A stretch of 58,516 nucleotides of DNA from Streptomyces canus (GCF_001514145.1 NZ_KQ948688.1:1-58516); one strand, 5' to 3'; numbered from the stretch's first letter, positions 17,950-26,796 are shown. Notes: generated from the letters alone by a model not told the origin. Numbers and translations are program-made.

Positions 17950-18072
17950 GTCAGAACTGTGACGGTGCCTTGTGCAGCAAAGCCCCTATCGAGACACGCC
18001 CGCCGACCCGAGGGCAGCAACCGCCGCCCAGGACCGCGGGCCGACAGATCCTGAACAAGGCAACCTGAGCCA
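17950..18072 (-). ncRNA. Candidate IS110 bridge RNA
   Basis: The non-coding 5' end of the IS110 element on the transposase strand. It can close with TGCCTTG (near 18060) against CAAGGCA (near 17968). It contains ATAGGGGC (17982-17989, minus strand), identical to the 8 bases just inside the other end of the element (16794-16801), as a left-donor guide should be. It also contains GTTCAGGAT, which is complementary to ATCCTGAAC spanning the right target junction. These matches are what bridge-RNA donor and target guides would give; exact limits are unknown. Confidence 0.55.
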
Positions 18073-18871
18073 GTTGTCCCATACGAGCACGATCGGTGTG
18101 CCGAGCTGCTGGTGGGCGGCGATGAGCAGGTCGCGGTAATCGGTCCAGGTGAAACTGCGTCTGCCGCCCCGCTTGTGATCGACGTGCCGCTTGGGCCGGT
18201 AGATCAGCCGTGAGCGTTCGCCCTGCTGTAGCAGGCCAAAGCGGCGATGGAGAAACGGCGTTGAGAGCGTCCCCGCACCCGGATGACGGGCGTGTGCCCG
18301 CGTCGGGACCAGGTACGGGCGGTGGGCGGCGTCATCGAGAAACCTGCTTCGTCTTCGAAGCAGAGCCAGGCCCCGAGCGCCGCCACGGCGTTTCCACCTG
18401 GGGCCAGGTCTCCTTCACCCAGCCGGTGACGGCTTCCTCGTCGCGCTCGATCGCGCGGCGGGCCGGGACTTGGTGGCTGAAGCCGTGCCGGTGCAGCATC
18501 TGCGCGATGGCCGACAGCGTCATGCTCTTGTGGAACCGGCGCCCGATCAGCGTCTTGATCCGCTCCAGCGTCCAGGTCTGATCCGGCCAGCCGTGCGCGA
18601 CCGGCCCCTTGGCCAGCTCCTGCTCGAGCACAGCGAACAGTGCCTCACTCAGCTTGGGCCTGGACGCCGGCCCCTTCGACTCCAGAGCCGGTGTTCCGCC
18701 GTGCTCCCACGCCTGGTGCCATCGCTGTACCGACCGCACACTGACACGTAACTGCCCAGCGACGGCTGCATTGTCGTGTCCGAGGGCGAACAACTCGGCC
18801 GCCTGCATCCGGATGTGCTCGCGAAACGCCCGACGCTCCGCGGTCAACCCGCCCCCTTGCGGATACCTCAT
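18073..18871 (-). pseudogene. IS630 transposase, N-terminal part, frameshifted
   Basis: It starts MRYPQGGGLTAERRAFREHI with a helix-turn-helix (AAVAGQLRVSVRSVQRWHQA) and a second winged segment. After a shift near 18370 the other frame carries the first catalytic region (WLCFEDEAGFSMTPPTARTW) and then near 18100 the VLVWDN strand, where the IS110 insertion cuts it. Together with 16508-16790 it makes one former transposase of about 350 residues. Confidence 0.88.
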
Positions 18872-18992
18872 GTGCCCGGCTTACTGCCACAACCACAACT
18901 TGTCAGCCCCGCGACATCACGCCAGCAAGGTCAGTAACCGCGCTTTCGCCGGGGACCGAGGTGCCCCGAAGAGGCGAGGGTGGGGGCCGGGC

Positions 18993-19937
18993 TCAGCCGG
19001 CGGAGGCGTGGGCCGCGGAGGGCATGCCGGCGAGGTGGGGCTCGGAGGCTGGCTCGGGATGGTCCGAGGGGGCCGACTCCGGTCGGTTGTCCGTGGACTC
19101 CAGGCGCAGCATGGCCGTCTCGTCCGGGGTGCCGGGGGCTGCCTGGTAGACCACCATGCGCTGGCCGCCCGTCCGGGCCAGGCGCATCACCTCGTAGGTC
19201 AGGGTCATCGGGCCGGCCTTCGGATGCTGGAAGCACTTCTGCCCGCCGCCGCGTTCGCAGACGTCGTACCGCTCCCAGAGTTGCGCGAACTTCGCTGACT
19301 TCAGCATCAGTTCGCCGACGAGCGCGGTCAGCTCCGGATCGTCCGGGTCGGCCCCGGCGACCGCCCGCAGATGCGCCACCGAGAGGGCGACGGTTTCCTC
19401 CCACGGCTCGTAGAGCGTCCGGCCGACCGGGTGGAGGAAGAGATAGCGGGTCAGGTTGCGCTGGTCCTCCGGCCAGTCCCAGAGTCCGGGCATCAGCCGT
19501 CGGCCGGGCGGGTTCGCGGCCAGTACGCGGTTGTAGCGGCTCACCACATAGGCGGGCAGCGGACGCACCGACTCCAGCATCCGCAGCACCGAGTCGCGGA
19601 CGGTGTGGTCCGAGCAGGCCGGCAGTCCGGAGGGCCGGCCTGAGGCCATTTCCGCGAGTTCGTGCAGGCGTTCGTAACCGTCGCCACGCAGCCGCAGGGC
19701 CCGGCCGAGAGCGTCCACGACGGCGGGGGAGGGGTTGGTCTCCCGGCCGCGCTCCAGGCGGATGTAGTAGTCGACGCTCACTCCGGCCAGGGCGGCCAGC
19801 TCCTCCCGGCGCAGTCCGGGAGTGCGGCGCAGGCCCGCACCGGCCGGGAGACCGACATCCTCCGGGCGTACCTGCGCCCTGCGGGCCTTCAGGTATCGGC
19901 CGAGCTCCGTGCCCCTCGTATCCGCTGCTGCTGCCAT
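18993..19937 (-). CDS. XRE helix-turn-helix regulator with MmyB-like ligand domain
   Basis: A 314-residue regulator. Residues 10-75 form the HTH (ELGRYLKARRAQVRPEDVGL, then TPGLRREELAALAGVSVDYY and RLERGRETNPS). Residues 110-270 match the MmyB-like PAS-type domain that binds fatty acids in this family (RPLPAYVVSRYNRVLAANPP, RNLTRYLFLHP, KCFQHPKAGPMTLTYE). It is divergent from the MFS gene at 20183, the usual pairing for this family, and probably represses it. Confidence 0.9.
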   Translation of the reverse strand: MAAAADTRGTELGRYLKARRAQVRPEDVGLPAGAGLRRTPGLRREELAALAGVSVDYYIRLERGRETNPSPAVVDALGRALRLRGDGYERLHELAEMASGRPSGLPACSDHTVRDSVLRMLESVRPLPAYVVSRYNRVLAANPPGRRLMPGLWDWPEDQRNLTRYLFLHPVGRTLYEPWEETVALSVAHLRAVAGADPDDPELTALVGELMLKSAKFAQLWERYDVCERGGGQKCFQHPKAGPMTLTYEVMRLARTGGQRMVVYQAAPGTPDETAMLRLESTDNRPESAPSDHPEPASEPHLAGMPSAAHASAG

Positions 19938-20182
19938 TCGGCCATTGTCGCAGGCGGGGAAAGAGCGTGGGGGGCCGTGTCAGGGCCTGGAACGCCGCAC
20001 CCCGGGCACAGCGCGGTCTTCCGGGCGGCCGCGCGCGGGCGGAGAGTTGATCCGCCGGAGCGGGCGGCCCGTCCGCCGGGGCCCAGGGGGTGCGAGACAC
20101 CGGTCCGCGGCCCCGGCGGGCTGCGGCCGCCCGCCCGGTCCTCTCTGATGAGCCGTCCCTTGCAGTCGCCCAGGAGTTCACC

Positions 20183-21661
20183 ATGCCTGCCACCCCTGCC
20201 CCGTCCCCGTCCACCGCCTCCACCCCCGGGCACGACTCGGAACCGTCGGCGCCCGAGCTGCGGCGACGACAGCCGGGCCGAGCCCGGCCAACCGCGCCGC
20301 CTGCCGAGGCACCCGCCGTGTCGCGGCGGAGCGGCGTCGCGCTGGTCGCTTCGCTTCTCGGCTTCACCGTGATCACCATCGACGTCTCGGCCGTGAACAT
20401 CGCGCTGCCCGCGATCCGGGACTCCCTCAGTGGCGGGATGGCCGGGCTGCAGTGGGTGGTTGACGCGTACACCCTGATGTTCGCGGCCCTGATGCTCTCC
20501 GCGGGAGCCCTCGCCGACCGCACCGGTGCCCGCCGCGCCTACGCATGGGGCGTCGCCTTGTTCACCCTCGCCTCGCTCGGCTGCGCGCTCGCGCCCGGCA
20601 TCGGCGTGCTGGTCGGCGCACGCGTGGCGCAGGGCGCCGCCGCCGCGGTCGTGATGCCGGCCTCGCTGGCGCTGATCCGGCAGGCCTACGAGGACCCCCG
20701 GGCGCGTGCCCGCGCCATCGCGCTGTGGACGGTCGGCGGCTCGGTGGCGATGGCCGCGGGTCCGGTGCTGGGCGGGCTGCTCACCGACTCGGCCGGCTGG
20801 CGAGCGGTCTTCCTGCTCAACCTCCCCGTGGGCGCGGTGATCCTGGGCCTGCTGGTCCGGGTGCCGCGCTCCCCGCGCCGGCCCGCCGCACTGGACGGCG
20901 GTGGCCAGCTCACCGCCGTACTGGCCCTGGCCGGGCTGGCCTTCGCGGTGATCGAGGGCGGCCACCTGGGCTGGACCAGCGGCCCCGTGCTGGCCGCTGC
21001 CGCGATCGCCCTCGCCTCCGGGTGCGCCTTCCGCATGGTGGAGGCCCGGCACCGCCAGCCCATGGTTCCGCTGGGCATGCTGACGGACCGCCCGGTGGCC
21101 GTCCCGCTCGCGGTCGGTTTCGCCGTCAACGCCGCCTTCTACGGCGGAATCTTCCTGCTCGGGCTGTACTACCAGCAGCTGCGCGGGATGTCGGCGATAG
21201 CGGCCGGACTGATGTTCGTCCCGATGTCGGCGGTGGTGACGGCGACCAACCTGGTGTCGCCGCGGCTGGCAGAGCGGATCGGGCGGCGGCCGGTGATCGT
21301 CGCCGGGCAGCTGGTCTTCACCGGAGCGATGCTGGCCATGCTGCCGCTGGCCGCGCACACCCCGGTATGGATGGTGCTCGTCCTGCTGCTGCCGCTGAGC
21401 GTCGGCGGCGCGCTCGCGGTGCCCGCGCTGACCGCGCTGCTCATGGACGCCGTCCCGCAGGAGCGAGCAGGGACCGCGTCCGGGCTGCTCAACTCCTTTC
21501 GCCAGACCGGCGGTGCACTTGCCGTCGCCCTCTTCGGCAGCCTGCTCGCCGGCCCCGGCGGCGGCTTCTCCCTCCCGGGCATGCGCATCGGCCTCCTCAT
21601 CGTCGCCGCCCTCCTCCTCGCCACCGCCGTCCTCTCCCGCCTCCTCCTGCCCCGTGGCTGA
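20183..21661 (+). CDS. DHA2-type MFS transporter
   Basis: A 492-residue membrane exporter with about 14 transmembrane segments. Motif A is at LADRTGARRAYAWG and the motif C region is GGSVAMAAGPVLGGLL. The N-terminal 50 residues are polar and Pro/Ala-rich. ATG 20183 is chosen because CAGGAG lies 6 nt upstream; the upstream frame to 20090 is not protein-like. Control by the divergent MmyB-type regulator is likely. Its substrate is probably a drug-like compound but cannot be inferred. Confidence 0.9.
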   Translation: MPATPAPSPSTASTPGHDSEPSAPELRRRQPGRARPTAPPAEAPAVSRRSGVALVASLLGFTVITIDVSAVNIALPAIRDSLSGGMAGLQWVVDAYTLMFAALMLSAGALADRTGARRAYAWGVALFTLASLGCALAPGIGVLVGARVAQGAAAAVVMPASLALIRQAYEDPRARARAIALWTVGGSVAMAAGPVLGGLLTDSAGWRAVFLLNLPVGAVILGLLVRVPRSPRRPAALDGGGQLTAVLALAGLAFAVIEGGHLGWTSGPVLAAAAIALASGCAFRMVEARHRQPMVPLGMLTDRPVAVPLAVGFAVNAAFYGGIFLLGLYYQQLRGMSAIAAGLMFVPMSAVVTATNLVSPRLAERIGRRPVIVAGQLVFTGAMLAMLPLAAHTPVWMVLVLLLPLSVGGALAVPALTALLMDAVPQERAGTASGLLNSFRQTGGALAVALFGSLLAGPGGGFSLPGMRIGLLIVAALLLATAVLSRLLLPRG

Positions 21662-21894
21662 CCCCATCGATCGGCTCCACGCGCCCGCCTACAGCCGCTC
21701 CAGGTCCCCGGGCACGACCCCGCCGGCGCCGCGGACCACCACGCTGGTGGAGGACGTGTTGCGCAGGCTGGATGAGGGGACCGACTGACCGCCGGCGACG
21801 GGCCAGCAGGGAGCAGGGAGACGGGAGCAGGCGAAGAAGTCGTGCAGCGCCTCGGGGCTGCGCGTGAAGTGAAGGGTCAATGGTCTGAGACGCG
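21662..21894. other. Intergenic region between converging MFS genes
   Basis: No gene is supported. A minus-strand tail (LRNTSSTSVVVRGAGGVVPG, stop near 21689) looks like the end of a lost protein; the family is not recognised. Confidence 0.3.
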
Positions 21895-23148
21895 TCAGCG
21901 GGTGCGGAGTTCCGCCTCGGCCGTGACCGCCAGCGCGACGACGGTCAGCAGGGACAGCAGTAGCCAGGCCGGGGTGAAGCTGCTGGTGAGGTCGACCAGC
22001 AGGCCGAGCACAGGCGGAACCGTGACGATGGCGATCTGGTTGACGGACATGGCCAGACCCAGGGCGAAGCCGGTCTTGCCCGGTGGGGCCGCTTCGGTGA
22101 CGTAGGCGACCCACGGGCCGTACCAGCCGAAGCCGAAGAAGCCGAGCCAGACGAAGACGCCGGAAGCGACGACCGGTCCCTTCCCGGCCGGTGTCATCAG
22201 CACGGCCAGCCCGGCGATCACGGCGACCATGCAGACCAGGACGATGGCATAGCGCCCGGACCTGCTCCGGTCGCTCCATGCCGCCAGGCAGATCCGGCCC
22301 GCAACGCCCGCACCCTGGGAGGCCGCCAAGACCAGGGCCGCCTTCGAGGCGCCGACCGATGACGACTGGTGGAGGTGGAGCACCGTCAGGATGCCCACGC
22401 CGTACTGCACCGAGATCAGGCTGGTTCCCGACAGCATGATCTTCACTGTGGACGGTTCGCGGAGCATTCGTAGCCGGGCGCGAAGCAGTGCCGCGAGCGG
22501 GTCCGACGGTTCCTTGTCCTGCGGGGCGGGCGGTGTGGGTGGCCGACGGTAGCAGCCCATGAAGAGGCCGGCTCCAAGCAGCGCGACGAAGCCGCCGGTC
22601 AGCAGTGTCGCCCGCCAGCCGAACTCCTCAGCTACGAGTGGGAGTACGGCCGAGGCGAGCGCCGCCCCCAGCGGCAGCCCGGCCTGGCGGATACCCATAG
22701 CGAAGCCGCGCTGTGACGCGTCGAACCAAGACGCCACGGACTTGCTCCCACCCGGCTGGACGGTGCTGTATCCCATGCCGACCACCAACAGCGCGACCAG
22801 CAGGGCCGTGTATCCCGGCGCCAGGCTCCCCGCGCCCAGAGCCAGCCCGACCGCGCCGGCCCCGATCCCGACCACCCAGCGCTCGCTGTAGCGGTCCAGT
22901 AGCTCGCCGGCCACCAGCAGCCCGGCCAACGGCACGAGCTGGGCCGCCGAGACCAGCAGACCCAGCTGCACCGTGCTCAGGTCCAAGGCGTTCTGAAAGT
23001 GGACGCCGAGCGCTCCGATGCCGCCTACGAAGAAGCCGGATGCGGCCTGGGTGAAGGTGGCAATGCCCAGCACGATCCAGCGATAGCGCCACGGGTCGCG
23101 GGCCTGGGATCCGGCACGTCCGGCGGTTTGTTGTGTCATACCGGCCAC
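21895..23148 (-). CDS. MFS transporter (12-helix type)
   Basis: A 417-residue transporter with about 12 hydrophobic segments. GELLDRYSERWVVG is the cytoplasmic motif A loop after helix 2, and a hydrophilic loop (PPTPPAPQDKEPSDPLAALL) separates the two halves. The pattern (GIGALGVHFQNALDLSTVQL, FDASQRGFAMGIRQAGLPLG) resembles nitrate/oxalate-type or general anion-type MFS proteins. The start may be GTG 23148 or ATG 23139; neither has a clear RBS. The neighbours do not define a substrate. Confidence 0.85.
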   Translation of the reverse strand: MAGMTQQTAGRAGSQARDPWRYRWIVLGIATFTQAASGFFVGGIGALGVHFQNALDLSTVQLGLLVSAAQLVPLAGLLVAGELLDRYSERWVVGIGAGAVGLALGAGSLAPGYTALLVALLVVGMGYSTVQPGGSKSVASWFDASQRGFAMGIRQAGLPLGAALASAVLPLVAEEFGWRATLLTGGFVALLGAGLFMGCYRRPPTPPAPQDKEPSDPLAALLRARLRMLREPSTVKIMLSGTSLISVQYGVGILTVLHLHQSSSVGASKAALVLAASQGAGVAGRICLAAWSDRSRSGRYAIVLVCMVAVIAGLAVLMTPAGKGPVVASGVFVWLGFFGFGWYGPWVAYVTEAAPPGKTGFALGLAMSVNQIAIVTVPPVLGLLVDLTSSFTPAWLLLSLLTVVALAVTAEAELRTR

Positions 23149-23257
23149 ACTGTTGTAATGGCCTTAAGCTACTCAACCCTTACCGCGAGGAGCGGTGAAC
23201 CTGGCTGGCAGCGTCGCCACCGGCCGCTCCGGGTGACTCGGTGATCTGCACCGGCTG

Positions 23258-23974
23258 TCAGTTCGGGTCCAGCCGATGGGCGAGGTCGTGGGCGGTGGCG
23301 CCGGTGAGGTCTCCGACGTAGGGCCCGACGATCTCGATACGGCCGCCGGTGATCGACGAGGTCACGAAGGGGGTGCCCCGGACCTTGCCGTCGATGACGA
23401 TGGCGAATTCGTTGCGTGGGGCCGGGGCCGACGCGATGGAGCCGGTGAGGGCGGCGAAACGGGTCCGGTCGGCGGAGCTGAGGGTCACCTCGACCCGCCA
23501 GGTGCCGTCGGCACCGCTCTTGTCGGCCTTCGCGGAGGCGACCTGGACGTCGGTCATGCCTCTGGCCCGGTCGGCCTGGACGCAGAACTCCGGGTGGGTC
23601 GCGCTCGCGGGCACGGGGTAGCCGCCGCTGCCCTGGGCGCAGGCGTGCTCTTTGGACGAGATGACCGGCAGGAAGGAGATCAGGGCCGTCTTCCCGGTGT
23701 TCGTGGTCTCGCCCCCTGCGGCGGGCTGACCCACGTGGGCGCGCAGGGTCGCGCCGTCCGCGACGGCCACCCAGGCGGTGGCGACCGCGACGGCGGCGAC
23801 GATGCCGACACCGGCACGGGCCAGCCGCTGCCGCCGCCGGGCGATCCGCAACGCGCCGTCGGCCAGGCCGACCAGATGGGCACCGGCGGCATCCTCGCCG
23901 CTCCCTCGGACCTGGGCGTGCAGGGCGTCGTGCAACGACGTTTCGTGCAGCGGGTGTTCGGTCGAGTCGTTCAT
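23258..23974 (-). CDS. Membrane protein with SecDF P1-head-like domain, coupled to a sigma factor
   Basis: A 238-residue protein with one transmembrane segment (residues about 52-72, AGVGIVAAVAVATAWVAV) after a cytoplasmic N-terminus. The outer part ends in a domain resembling the SecD P1 head (EFAIVIDGKVRGTPFVTSSI, then TGGRIEIVG). Such genes commonly follow SigE-type sigma genes in Streptomyces, and the protein may act as its membrane partner. The ATG overlaps the sigma stop codon (ATGA), so the pair is translationally coupled; GGAAGGGG is the RBS. Confidence 0.82.
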   Translation of the reverse strand: MNDSTEHPLHETSLHDALHAQVRGSGEDAAGAHLVGLADGALRIARRRQRLARAGVGIVAAVAVATAWVAVADGATLRAHVGQPAAGGETTNTGKTALISFLPVISSKEHACAQGSGGYPVPASATHPEFCVQADRARGMTDVQVASAKADKSGADGTWRVEVTLSSADRTRFAALTGSIASAPAPRNEFAIVIDGKVRGTPFVTSSITGGRIEIVGPYVGDLTGATAHDLAHRLDPN

Positions 23975-24519
23975 GCGACGACGCCCCTTCCGGAGGCGGT
24001 GGAGGAGGCGGCCGACTGCCCCGCCTCGGCCAAGGCGGTACGGAGAGAAGCGAGGGCCTTGTGGGTCTGGCTGCGGACCGTCCCCTGGGCGACACCCAGA
24101 ATCGCGGCGATCTCCGCGTCCGGCCGGTCCTCGAAGTAGCGCAGCACGACCACCGCACGCTGGCGCTTGGGCAGCCGCCGCAGCGCGGCCATGATGTCCT
24201 GCCGCTGGACCACGGTCTCGGCCCAGTCGACGGCCTGCGCGGACGGCTGGTCCGGCAGGGTGTCGGTGACCGTCTCCCGTCCCCAGCTGAGCAGTCGGAA
24301 GCGGTCCACCTGGGCGTGGTAAAGCGCCCGGCGCACATAGATCTCCGGCTGCTCCCGGTCGCGCAGCTTCGACCAGCGCCGAGCGGTGGCGGCAAGCGCG
24401 GTCTGGAGCAGGTCCCGGCCCTGCTCCCAGTCCCCGGTGAGCAGGTAGGCCGTGTGCAGCAGCGATCTCGACCGTGCCGCCACGAACTCGCGGAACTGGC
24501 GTTCCTCGTCGGCGTTCAA
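23971..24519 (-). CDS. SigE-family RNA polymerase sigma factor
   Basis: A 182-residue ECF-like sigma factor. Region 2 is LLHTAYLLTGDWEQGRDLLQ with ATARRWSKLRD; region 4 is ALRRLPKRQRAVVVLRYFED, then EIAAILGVAQGTVRSQTHKA. TTG 24519 is the best start because GGGAGGG sits just upstream and the N-terminus (NADEERQFREFVAARSRSLL) matches the family; the longer frame is not protein-like. It is transcribed with the SecDF-head protein, which may act as its regulator. Confidence 0.9.
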   Translation of the reverse strand: MNADEERQFREFVAARSRSLLHTAYLLTGDWEQGRDLLQTALAATARRWSKLRDREQPEIYVRRALYHAQVDRFRLLSWGRETVTDTLPDQPSAQAVDWAETVVQRQDIMAALRRLPKRQRAVVVLRYFEDRPDAEIAAILGVAQGTVRSQTHKALASLRTALAEAGQSAASSTASGRGVVA

Positions 24520-24619
24520 TGCGCCCTCCCTCGTTCCCCTGTAAAGACGGGCGCGGAAGGAGGTTCGACTGCCCCGCCGGCCAGACTTTCTCGCCCCCAA
24601 GCCCGCCGGGCTCCTCGCA

Positions 24620-24834
24620 GGGGACCGACACCGTCTCGGAGATCACCTTTACCGGAGGAAGATCGACCCCGTCACTACGAGGACTTCAACGTCGCCTTCG
24701 GACAACTTCCCGAGGACACCGACCAGCTGACCTTCAAGACCCTGCAGACCTACTCCGACGGCAAGACCGTCCGCTGGATCGGGGAGGCGTCCGGCGGTCA
24801 GGAGCCGGAGAACCCGGCGCCGGTCCTGAAGCTG
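24620..24834 (+). pseudogene. YcnI-like (DUF1775) fragment
   Basis: ITFTGG, then after a shift near 24662 HYEDFNVAFGQLPEDTDQLT and LQTYSDGKTVRWIGE with EPENPAPVLKL are typical of the middle of YcnI-family copper-associated exported proteins. The signal peptide, N-terminal histidine and C-terminal anchor are missing. It is fused directly to an ABC ATPase fragment. Confidence 0.75.
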
Positions 24835-24836
24835 GG

Positions 24837-25187
24837 CTTCTCGTGCTGGACGAGCTCACCAACCACCTCGACTTCCGGGCCCGGTTCGAGCTACTAGACC
24901 TGATCCGCGCCACCGGCGTCACCACTCTTGCCGTGCTGCACGACCTCGACCTCGCCGCCCGCCTCTGCAACCACGTGGTCGTCCTGCGGCAGGGAACCGT
25001 CGCGGCGGCGGGCCCGGTCCTGGAGGTGCTCACCCCGGACCTCCTCGCCGATGTCTTCGGCGTCCGCGCCAGCACCGAGGCACGCCGACGGCGTCATCCG
25101 CATCACCTACGAGGCCCGGCCCCTCGCGAAGGACGACGGCCATGAGGACGACGACGCCCGCCTCGCTGCCGCGGCCGTCGACCGCTG
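24837..25187 (+). pseudogene. ABC transporter ATPase (FecE/HmuV-like), C-terminal fragment
   Basis: It starts inside the Walker B region (LVLDELTNHLDFRARFELLD), continues with VTTLAVLHDLDLAARLCNHV carrying the H-loop His and VVVLRQGTVAAAGPVLEVLT, then shifts near 25080 to DGVIRITYEARPLAKDDGHE. Iron-siderophore or haem ATPases show this pattern. Walker A and the signature motif are missing. Confidence 0.8.
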
Positions 25188-25700
25188 AACCGGTGATGAG
25201 TCAACGTCAGGTTCCGGAAGCCAGACGGTTCCGGGGCCTGACACCAGCTCCCTGACTGCGAGACGTCTTCGAGCGCCGGGAGCAGGTCATCAAGGGTCAC
25301 GTACAACAACAGGCACGGGCTTACGGGTGCCGGGACTGGTCCCAGCTGACTCTGCTAGGGCCCGTCCGACGGGTGGCCCGGAGGTGCCACCACAGCAGAG
25401 GTGGGAATGCGGAGTCGCCCCTGGCCACCTCGAGAGGGTTCAATGCCCAGTGGGTGGATCGGCAAGCGCATCACGGCTCGCATCGCCTGGTCCGACATCC
25501 CCAGCGATACCGCCGCGCGCAGATAGACGTCGCAGCCCGGCTCTCGTTCGGCACGGGTGCGGGCCCGAAGCCGGGGCCTCGTACCGAGAGCCTGTTTCCG
25601 AACCGCCGTTCTGGGAAGTCTGGGTCCTGCGCCAGGGCAGCTTCTGGTGGTCGGGCCTCAGCCCTGCGATGCTTGTCTTCGTGCTCGACGAGGAGGCCCT
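25188..25700. other. Gap of about 510 bp
   Basis: No recognisable gene. Several open frames overlap here without convincing starts; composition is similar in all frames. It probably holds decayed sequence plus the promoter of the next small gene. Confidence 0.35.
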
Positions 25701-26108
25701 GTGCTCTTTGCGGAGCCGATGGCCCGATCCGTGCTCGCTCCCGCCGCGCGTGAGTTGCTGCGACAAGCGGCTGATGGCGAGGAACACACGACAACAGTCC
25801 CCTACGGCGGAGACGACTTCACCCTGTACGGCCACATCAGGGTCCGCCGGACGGTAGCCGACCAAGCTGAGGTGGCCGTGGCCTGCTGGCTCGTAAACAT
25901 AGATCTGGCGCGATCCATAGGAGGCCACCCTCCGACCCCAGCCGAAACGCGGCTGCCCCCGGAAGGAACAGCCAGGCCGGACGGAGCCTTCACCATCGAA
26001 GCGGCCCGCCATTTGGCGATGCTCATGGGCGCTCTTGGCGATCCCCGCAGCCCAACCAATGGCGACGGCCACCGCACCATGACCGTCCCCTTCCCCGCCC
26101 CAGCGTGA
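25701..26108 (+). CDS. Hypothetical protein, 135 residues
   Basis: GTG 25701 lies 4 nt after a perfect AGGAGG, closer than usual; ATG 25719 is the alternative. The sequence is globular in character (RSVLAPAARELLRQAADGEE, then TVPYGGDDFTLYGHIRVRRT and FTIEAARHLAMLMGALGD), with no transmembrane segment or known motif. I do not recognise a family. Confidence 0.5.
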   Translation: MLFAEPMARSVLAPAARELLRQAADGEEHTTTVPYGGDDFTLYGHIRVRRTVADQAEVAVACWLVNIDLARSIGGHPPTPAETRLPPEGTARPDGAFTIEAARHLAMLMGALGDPRSPTNGDGHRTMTVPFPAPA

Positions 26109-26218
26109 ACGTCCCGCTTCAGTCTCGCGACGGGCCACCTTGGCGTCAGGCGTTCAGTCAGGCGCGGTCCGCTGCTCGCGGCAGGTCGTCATGCCAGGTT
26201 CTCCATAGACCTCACCGC

Positions 26219-26518
26219 TCAGCCCCTGCCGTTCGAATTCTGAGCTGGGCAAACACCGAAACGCCGCTTGATGACGCCCCGCTTGACGCAGGCCGGGGCC
26301 GTGCCCTGCGTGGATACCGTAGACGCCGTGGGGGCTGCCGATGCCGGTGAGGCTGTCACGAGGCCGGCGCCGAGGAGAGCCGATGCCGCGACGAGACTGA
26401 CGGCGAGACGCTTGCGGTACCACCTGTCCGGTTTCCCTTCACTGGCCAGGAGGCCGTGGGACGGGTGTCGTTGCTCCGTAGACTCTGCCGATCTCTTCGC
26501 CTCCAGGGCCACCGACAT
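26219..26518 (-). CDS. Small secreted protein, C-terminally altered
   Basis: A 99-residue protein with a signal peptide (RKRLAVSLVAASALLGAGLV, then TASPASAAP) and a start of the mature part (PACVKRGVIKRRFGV) that resembles small exported Streptomyces proteins of about 110 mature residues. The last residues (CPAQNSNGRG) do not fit, so the 3' part was probably lost by rearrangement. ATG 26518 has AAAGGA upstream at long spacing. Confidence 0.5.
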   Translation of the reverse strand: MSVALEAKRSAESTEQRHPSHGLLASEGKPDRWYRKRLAVSLVAASALLGAGLVTASPASAAPTASTVSTQGTAPACVKRGVIKRRFGVCPAQNSNGRG

Positions 26519-26796
26519 GGCTGAAGTACATCCTTTTAGGGATATTCCCGGTGATGTGACCCCGTATCGAGACAGGGGAGCGGGTTGTGAAGCGCAGGCC
26601 GCGAACCGGGCGTTGAGCGCGGAGAGCAAGATCTGGGGCAAGCTCCGGCGAAAAGGTCTTGGCTCGGATGCCTCGCTGAGGAGATGGTTGCGCGCGCTGT
26701 CGACGAAGGCCCGCCCAGTCGGCGTCGGGGACGCTCCAGTGCGCGACGAGTTCCCGGGTGGCGTCGGTGACCGGCCCTGAGCGGTTGTTGGTTCTG

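Larger units (their letters stand above)
16791..18072 (-). mobile_element. IS110-family element inserted in IS630
   Basis: The boundaries come from the split IS630 reading frame: GTGGACGTTCAG ends at 16790 and the other half resumes gttgtcccatacg at 18073; the exact base is ambiguous by one or two. The element has no terminal inverted repeats and no evident target duplication, as expected for IS110. The transposase is intact. A long (about 170 bp) non-coding region precedes it and only about 17 bp follow it, the layout of the IS110 group (bridge RNA at the 5' end). Confidence 0.9.
16511..18934 (-). mobile_element. IS630-family element, interrupted by IS110
   Basis: The left end ctgaccttgttgtcgtgatg (16511) and the right end, read in reverse complement, ctgaccttgctggcgtgatg (ending 18934) are near-identical terminal inverted repeats. 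TA dinucleotides flank both sides (16509-16510 and 18935-18936), matching the IS630/mariner target duplication. Without the 1.28-kb IS110 insert the element would be about 1.14 kb, normal for IS630. Its transposase is also frameshifted near 18370, so it is dead. Confidence 0.92.

Noticed and set aside
18931..20523. 530-residue minus-strand open frame
   Set aside because: Overlaps the MmyB-type regulator in another frame; composition typical of a shadow.
19889..21667. 592-residue minus-strand open frame
   Set aside because: Antisense to the MFS gene, made of low-complexity Gly/Glu/Arg/His with no motif.
23258..24646. 462-residue minus frame as one sigma/membrane fusion
   Set aside because: Its first half is the wrong frame of the sigma gene; the real proteins are two, overlapping by ATGA.
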